This document shows, piece by piece, positions 25,901-34,900 of a DNA stretch of 64,000 nt. The stretch spans positions 92,145 through 156,144 of the forward strand of contig NW_023365837.1 in the NCBI RefSeq assembly GCF_000003815.2, read 5' to 3'. The stretch is from Branchiostoma floridae. Taxonomy: Eukaryota > Chordata > Leptocardii > Amphioxiformes > Branchiostomatidae. The notes under the pieces were generated by a model. That model did no database searches and was not told where the DNA came from. It saw nothing but the letters and a program-made list of their open reading frames with translations. The translations under genes and the position numbers were made by a program. The first letter of the stretch is position 1, and every line of letters starts with the position of its first letter.

Positions 25901-28900
25901 TTAATTAACTGAAGTGCAGTGTACATTACGATACTTACAAGGTACAGCCACTGTCTAAGTACTAAACAAAGATAGGTTGATGGGTTTTGCTAGGATATGG
26001 GCTTGGTAACCAGAAACATAGCATATTTTTCCATGGCCTTGTCTGAACTCTTCCCATGAATAAAACTGAAGCTTTATGCATTTTCTCTCTTTAAGTTAAA
26101 GTTGAACTTATGATCATGTGTAAAGTTGATGTCATAAACTGTTACCGTAACAACAGAATTTCATTCATGCCCTCTTGTACCTGTATAGTTGATAGTCAAC
26201 CTGTGGCAACAGGTGTTCCAGTCATAAAGAGACACACAGGTGAGACAGTTATGATATGCAGGTTTATATATAGAGAAATTGCTACACACAGTTTTCTTAA
26301 TCATCCACTGCACAGTATTTGCAACTTCTCTTGCACAGCACCTCAGAGGTCAATGCACCAGTTCACGATAGATTATGTATTAAAAATGTTGTCCAATGAA
26401 TGCAGTGGAAAATGAAACACACTTAATAAGTCAGTGCCCTCTCTACGAGGCTGAAAGAAACAGATTGTTTCAAACTGTTGCCTCAATTTCACTGAGCTTG
26501 AGACATTTAGAAGATCAGCAAAAGACTACATATTTACTCAAATCACAAATCATTTTGAGAAAGTGGGACAATTCATTAACCACTGCCTTTAAAGAAGAAG
26601 TCAAACCCTACAATTATAGTACACTTAGTACCATTAAAGTAGACTAGAAACCAATGTACTAACTCTACTCTTATTTCGATACTGTACATGCGATTAACAT
26701 TCGGGCATGATTTTACAAATAAAGTCACCAAATATTTGTAAGAAATACTGGCACCCTGATACAATTTTCACCTGAAATGCATCTCTTCATACCCTTTTCA
26801 GCTATGACAGTAATTAAATGTCATTTTGCTGCACATTATGGAAATCTCAGGTGAAACCTAGACCCACGAAATTTGCTGTGCGCTTTCACGGACTCCTGTA
26901 ACAGTTGCAGAAGAACTGGGGTGTGCAACGCTAAAGCTATTAGGGCACAACCCGCCGTACATGCTTTTTGGGTGGTCACGTCTGCCGCGTTTTTAAAAAA
27001 AACGTCCACTGGGCAAAGAATGGCAAGAGCAGGGAGGGAGTATGTTTCAACGCACATCACTTGCACGGTTGCGCAAGGTGTGAGTATGTGGTCTGCATGC
27101 CTGGCCATGAGCGGTTATGTGCATCATTTGTTGCGCAAATGGTAAGTGAGTTGAACGTGCGATCTCTGTGAGGTTGCCACGTTACCGTATGCAGGCCCTA
27201 CTTACATGTGCTGCATACGTACAGTGTCCTTACTCACAGTACGGGGCACGCGCGTCGCCCATACTGGCTTGTACGGGGAGCGAATTCGCAGCCTGATGGG
27301 AAAGAAAGTTTGACATGCATGTAGAGTCCTACGGCGTGTATGCGTGCTCCCAAATCCGTTGAATTTCGTATGGAGGCGGTAAATACCACTTACAGATCCC
27401 AAAAGATTGCCCACGTTTTAGCACTCAGACACCACTCAGTTGCACGTATGGTGGGTTGTGCCCTTAGCTAGCTACTATCTTATACTATGGCATAAATTTT
27501 GACTTGTCCAACAGAGTTTTCTCCTGACCTCTCTAGATTACTTGCAGTTGAACTCGACCTTGGTAGACAACGCCTTGGCCTGCAGTATCCTGAAGTTGGA
27601 CCCTCCTGGAGTATCACCCATAGCAGGTAGGGGGAGCTTTTCAATATAATCACCCCGACCAATGGAATGGGGACGTGTCCCGTGAATGTGCACAGTCCTC
27701 CAGAAAAGGGGACAGTCCATCCATATTCAAAACAATACCTCCAGTTTTCATGGAGGTGATGATGTAAAGTAAAGAGAGATTCTTCAAACAGTGACACTTT
27801 GAAAGGCGTAAACACGTACGTGTCTGTTCAGTACGTCTTGTTGACGGAGTGACCTGGGTTGCCCAAGTCTCGCATGGGTCCATGCAAGTCTTGGACCTAG
27901 TGTCGTGCTCCCGCAAGACTAGGTCACCACTCTGTTAACAAGGTGTACTGAACATTGGAAGTATGTGTTTACACCTTTCAAAGTGTCCCTGTTGTCAATA
28001 CAGTCAAACCTGTATAAGCGGTCACCTCTGCATAGCAGCCACCTGGCCATAGTGGCCACTTTTTGTCGGTCCCACCTGTCCAACGTGGCCACGGCCACAC
28101 GATTTCCAGTCCCGTTGACACAGAAACACTGCCTATTGCACCATACTGCAGCCTTATGTCACCCTGCACCGAGTTTGAAATTGTAGTTTGCGAGGATTTG
28201 GAGTTCCTGACAGGGTCATTTTGGCGGTAGCAGAAGGTATGCGTGCCTTGAGCATTAAAGTGCAAGTCTTTGTCGGTGAATTTACCGATCGAGACAATGC
28301 TACTTGGTGAGAAAGATTAGTGGGAACTGAACTCATATGTTGCTTGCTCATGGTCAATTGATCAACATTTTCTCTATAGTGGCCACCTGTCTATAGTGGC
28401 TATATTTCTCCAGTCCCTTGAGTGGCCGCTATAGACAGGTTTGACTGTATTCTATTAACTGTATTGATGCCCGACTGATGAACCACTTCAATGATCCTCT
28501 AGAAAGTATTTTCCCATGTATCCCAATCTCTTTCATGTTAGATGCTGCCCACACCACCAAGGCCGTTGTTCCTACTCTACTCGATGATGTCACGCCACTG
28601 TCTGTCCAGACCCAGCCCAGGACAGATGGGAGCTCTCAGAAGCGCTCTGTTGAGAAAAGGTGAAGTCATGCTGACACATCGTGCAAAATAATTATCTTTT
28701 TCTTACCATTTGTGAAAAAAGGTCAAACTTTGTTCCAACACAAAAGAAAACTCACCATAAATTTTCGGCCAAGGACTTTGACCTTTGTCAGATGAATGAC
28801 TTGCTACACTAATCCGGAAGTTATCGGATGACGTCAGGTAGCAGCAAATCAAAAATGGCGGGAAGACAAAACCTGCCACCATCACGGTTCAAAGAGGGTT

Positions 28901-31900
28901 GATGTCCCTTAATGTTAATGGCCTCCTTGACGCCCCTCACGAACCAATCCTGTTCGGAGTCGTGAACTTGAAGATGCGAACAAAGTGTTTTTGTTGGAAC
29001 AAAGTTTAAATTTTTTTTCACTATAGAATTTACCAGCACAGATGAGCTTTCATTCGGATAATTATCTCACCAGTTTAGTTTAGGCCTAGGAAAAAAAGAA
29101 ATGTTGTGTTTCCTGTTTCCCTACATATCCTAAAAAAAACTGACAAAGTGGATGGGTAGTAGAGTCAAATAGCTTTCAGTTAGAATTTTTATTCAGCCTG
29201 CTTCATATTGAAATAAAAAACACTGCATGTCCTTTCTATAATGAAGAATAAATGAAATCAAAGTTTGACACTGAAAGATATGTGTCATTATGCATTTCAG
29301 TTTACTTTGTTCAAATGTATCAATTTGTAATATGTATCACTAGAGTTTCAGCCAGCCTGAAAAAATTACAAGGAAAAAAAAAAGATATTCCCTACCTAGC
29401 AACACTTATTTTTTAGGACTGAAACAGGAAACTCAACATTTTTTTCCTCAGCTTTATCCTCTGTGTGGTAATACATGTACCGGTTTCTTCCTAAGTCCCT
29501 GTTAAGTATGACAGCAAAGTTCATCATCCTAAAATGCTACATTCAGAACTGCTTTCAGTATGTGTCTGTCCCTGGTGCTGAATCATGTACTATTGTTAAT
29601 CCATTCAATAATGTGGTTAGTAAAGGTAGCAGTTGGGGGAAATGAAGTAGTTCATGGCATTAAGTTTTAACAGTTGGAACAAAAATCACTGTCTCAGATG
29701 TTGAATGATCAAATAATTCCTATGATGAGATATTAATGGGTTGGTAAAATTAAGCGAGTCAACAGATCAAGAATGACAGTTTAAAAAAGTTAAAGTTTGC
29801 CCATACATCTACAGATGCTTAGGGTGGCTCCCATCTCCACTTCGAAGCCCTTGGGCCACACATTTGTGCAAGTCACTACAGCAGGGGGCTGGTCCGCTGG
29901 TAGTGATGTGTGTTTAACTTCCATATTCTTCCTCATTACAGTATCAATTTATTTTTTATTTTTCAAGAGCTTTGATGGAAGGTAAAACTGTACATTGATT
30001 AATTCATGCTGAGGCCGCCATACCAGTGTAATGTCTTGGTTCTCGGTTTAAAAAGAATGAGAGGTACATAGAACATTGACCAATCAGAAGAAGAGATACG
30101 TAATCTCAAGTCGTGAATAATAACATTGACCAATCCTGATTACAGATACAATGCTAAATTGAAATATTAACATAAAAACAGACTCTGAGTGGAAAATCTG
30201 TACATTTTGGAGAGTGAGTCATGTTTTTACCCAAGCCTTCTGTTTTCATAACATTCTCTAGCTAAGATTATGTATACATTTTTTTTGAATGTCTGAGAAT
30301 GTACAAATTAAAATTGATGTGGGCTAATTTTGACGTGATGCAAATCCAGGAGATTCTTGAAGCCAACAAAGTCTGGAGAAAAGAATCAAAGGAAAACCAC
30401 TCAGGAGCAGTTTGAGAGTACAGGTAAGTCTCTTGATATCATAACTGTCCCCATGTTGGTGTCCCTATTTGCATTTCAGTCAATCATAGCTCAAGCATTC
30501 TGGATCATTCAAATCTTTTGGCCCTCAAAACTAAGCACTATGACATGTCTTAACAATTCAGAGAAGAGATTACCAGAGTTATACTTAGCATTATTGCTAA
30601 CAGAATACAAAATGATGTGTGCTATGAGCTATCATCCTATGAAATGAAATGCAAATAAGGATATTATGGAAAGTTGGTAAAAATGCTCTATTGGGGCCTT
30701 TTTCCTTGTAGTACTTCATATGTAAAAATATTGTTATAGCTGCATATTTGTATACGATCTCTCTTTTATAATATCACATCATCTTCCCACCCAGGTGAAG
30801 TAAAGGAAGTCAAGAAGAGAAAGTCAGATGCCAGTCTCCCCTCCCAGTCAGGGCTGAGGTCTATTCTCAGTGGATCATCACAAGTAAGGGTCACGTTGGA
30901 TTGTTTTCGACTTGTCAGGTTATGTAGCAAATCAATATACATGTAATATTATAGTGAAAATGCACAAACAACGTGTAATGATTATCCATCATTTCCACGG
31001 TTAGACAGATTTCTAAATAATCTACTGGCCTGACCCAACTTTATATATACTGGCCTGAAGTTTAGTTGATATTGAATTTTGATACTTTTTTTATACATTA
31101 AGGAATTCATTTAAATTCATTTTTCAGTTTAGAAGAAAAGCAGTTAAGATTATGTAACAGTGCTTTAACTACAAGTCTAAGGTTTTAGGACTCTTCCTTC
31201 TTGCTAAGTTTTAAATTTTGTGTTGATGTCATGTACTTCTAAAAAATGACAAGAAACCTAGTCTCAATGCATGATATCTTGTGTTAAGGTCTGAGAAGCT
31301 TCTAGGAATGGTCAGTTTGACGAGCTTCTGGGAGCGTCGTTAATTCAGGCTAGTGGACTACATCTGCCCATGGAAAAATCACAGCCATGGAAAAATCACA
31401 ACCATGGAAAAATCACAACCATGGAAAAATCACAACCATGGAAAAATCACAACCATGGAAAAATCACAACCATGGAAAAATCACAACCATGGAAAAATCA
31501 CAACCATGGAAAAATCACAACCATGAAAAAATCACAACCATGGAAAAATCACAATCATGGAAAAATCACAACCATGGAAAAATCACAACCATGGAAAAAT
31601 CACAACCATGGAAACATCACAACCATGGAAAAATCACAATGGCCTGATTGTTGAAGTAGGACTTGTATTTGCCCAAATGGCACTTTTACTTACCAAGGGC
31701 AATTGTACCTATTTATAGACTTTTCCCACCCTGAGTTCTGAAAGGAAACTTTCCTCTGTATTCCACAGGGCAGTGGCAGTAAGAGAGTTCGCTTTTCTGC
31801 AGAGCTCAGTGCCTCCACAAATAGTGGGAGAAACTCGATTGCCTCCTTGGTTGTCAAGTCTGTCAGATTGAGCAGTAAGAAACAACTGTCCATGTCCAAT

Positions 31901-34900
31901 TCAAGAAAAAAGGTGAGTTGATGGTTTAAAAAAAAATGACCAGTTCACAAGGACTTTTTGTAAGCCATGTTGATTTGATGGTATGGTTGACATTTGCATG
32001 TGCATCAATTTTCGTCTGACTGTTTTCAAAGAAAAAGTTTGAGACCATACTGTCAATCTTATCAAGAAAATGATCAGAAAAAGGGCTCTTTTTAAACAGT
32101 TGGAGAATGCCAAAGTTAGTTCCAGAATCAAAAAAGAACTTTAAGCGGCCTAACTGGATAAAGGTGGTATTTGTTGTGGTGTTTTTTGTATGCAATCTCA
32201 GATTATCGTAGTTTGTTGGCCAGGGGACTGCAGTTATTTGTTGATGCTTACAATGTATTACATTTCTTGATGTGTTCTTCCTGTGCAGGACCCAGCAACC
32301 CCTCACCCTTCTACAGGGAGGTTTAGACAACGGGTCAGCACAGCGAAGAGTGGCCGGAATATCAGAAATGTAACCTTACAGGCTAGTGTGAGTGGGTACT
32401 CATTCTTTTACTTTAATTGCTGGTAACGACATAAGGCCAACAAAAATGTTGTGTTTCCTGTTTCAGTCCTGAAAAAAGTAGGGTTTGTAGGTAGCGATTA
32501 TCCTTTTTCATTCTAGTATTTTTATAGGCTGGCCAAAATTGTAGTGAGACATATTACAAGTCTAGTCTTTTTAGAACTGTTACAGTTCTGCAGTAGGTAG
32601 AGCTTTCAATTGGTGTTTTGCAAGATATCAGCTTCTTCAAGATTTCTTCATAAATTCAGAAAGACCTCATGGTTTTGTTTCAGTACTAAAAGGTTCTCCT
32701 CAGTCTGCAATACAATGTATCTTATTATCAATCTAAAATCATATGGTATATCATTCTCACGTCCAATGCATCATCTTTTTTCTACAGAAGGATCTGTCAT
32801 CGATACACATACCAACCTACGATGAAAGTGACTTACTCATCAACAACTCTCTTCCTGGAGTTACTGTCAACTCCCGAGAGATTGCTCCAGACTCCCTGTC
32901 CTTTGAGCAACAGAATAAAGTCAGTGAAGTCTCAAAGTCTCAAAGTGGAAGTGTCAAAGTGAGTATGGTTCACCCTTAAATAGTTTCATCAGGTTGGTCA
33001 ATACTCATATAGTAAGGTTTTTCCAACACAACCGAAATAGTACTCGCTTCCAAAGTTTCAATGTCTATCAGACACCATCATCAGGGTAGAATGGCTGGAT
33101 CGGGGCTCTAGCCAGCTTGAAATTTTTTTCCATCAGCCAATTCCCACTGTCGCAAAAACCGCGATAACACTAATTCCAGGAGCTATTAGAAAGACTGAAC
33201 TGAGACCTTGAAAAATGGGTTTTAATGAGATAATCGTATGCAAAAGAGCGCCAACATACTTTGTCAACAATAGCAAAACAAACAGTGTGTGGCTTTTACG
33301 TAGCAAATTTCTGTCCATTGATGGAAAAACGGACGCTGGCTAGAGCTGTGGGCTGGATCTACTTCTCACTGCTACTTATAGCTGATGTAGGTGGCGCTGC
33401 AGCAGTGAGAATGCCGTCCCAAACGTGGCTCAATTTGTATCCCCCCTCATCTCTGTTCATAATCAAAGCTGACTTCCTGATCGAGACTGTTTCCTTTATC
33501 CAGCATGTCTGTCTGTTTTCTTGTCTATAAAGCAGTGAGAAGTAGATCCAGCCATTCTACGCTGATGATGGTGTCTGATAGACACCGAAATGTTGGAAGT
33601 GACAGGGCTTGAAATACCACCTGCATATGCAGGTTTGTACACTCAGGTGAAATTGGAGTTGTGCAGGTATATCCGGTGTCTACCTGCACCTAACCTGCAC
33701 TGGTCCATGTACTGGGTTTTATACATAAATGTCATATAATGTAGGTGTATATGGATTGTTATTAGCTGCATTGACACCTATGGTGTATAAAAGCAATGGT
33801 TCCTGAACAATATTAGTATGATCCATACTTCCTAAATTCAGAGTGGTGCAGGTAAAATTTATCTGGTGCAGGTAATTTTCAATGTTATCTGCCCCATGCA
33901 GGTATGTAGAAAAAAGTATTTTGAGCCCTGGGAGTACTCTTTTGGTTTTGTTGGAAGAACCTTACTATATGAGTATGGTTCAGTAGGTCATCATCACTGG
34001 CAAAAGAAGCCCTTGTGATGAAGGGAGGAGGTAACCAAAAAGAAAAAATTGTATTGGTGCAAGGTAGCATGGTATACTGCCCAGTTTTAGCTTCCTTCCC
34101 TCTGCCTTCCTTCTGGATCTTCTGTCCTGCAGACAGGCCAGGTTTCGCTAGAGGGCACTCTTTCCTCACCCTGCATGTGGCTATTGCTCAATGTACTTGT
34201 GAAATCTGTTAAAATATAGTTTCAATCCATTAATTGTGAAACAATCTGAATAGCATCCCAAAAAGTTTGATATTTAAAAATGAAATACCTAGGACAAAAG
34301 TGTGGCTATACATTATTGTACATGAAAGGATAAAGCAGCAAATGTTTTCACAGCTTACCTGCAGGACATGTTATGGTCAATAGGAGGCGTGATAAGCTCT
34401 TTATACAAGTCATAACAACTAGGCTAAGCTTAGAATGCCACCATTTTACCTCACCATTATCTAATGGTTACGTGGCCAGCCATTGAAAAGCATTTTGTTG
34501 TAATTTAGAAAGATTCTGCAGCTGGCATCATGGAACAGGCTCAATATAACTCACATATTGGAGAGAACAGAAACTGTATTTCTAACCTTGGGTGTGGAGA
34601 CTATTTCCATGCTACAGTTATTCACAACACTTCAAGGTTTTGCACTTTATTCAAAGTACTCTTTCCCTTGTTTCTGTTTGTTAGAAAGGCAGGTACAAAA
34701 CCAGGAAGCCTGCTACCAAAGCTCACAGTGCACGGAAAACCGCCACCCTTAGAGCAAAAGCTTCAGCCAAGGTATTCACCTGAACCGTTAGATGTCATGT
34801 ACATGTAATACGAAAAAAATTGAATCATATTTTTTCAAGAAAATTTATACCAAGTACATGTACATGGTAGAAACATAGGGGACATACACATGTACACATT

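Larger units (their letters stand above)
33001..33978. mobile_element. Foldback element with two nested MITEs
   Basis: The outer arms 'actcatatagtaaggttttt' (33004 on) and its complement ending near 33978 are mirrored. Inner arms 'gacaccatcatcagggtaga' and 'tctacgctgatgatggtgtc' are mirrored too. The 33101-33350 and 33603-33930 elements interrupt it. Confidence 0.7.

Noticed and set aside
29815-29906. Extra exon of the PP1-docking gene
   Set aside because: Acceptor and phase fit, but the donor (GTGTGT) is weak and the peptide does not resemble its neighbours.
34509-34590. Extra exon of the PP1-docking gene after 'aatttag'
   Set aside because: No in-phase donor was found; direct joining of 32958 to 34685 keeps the frame.
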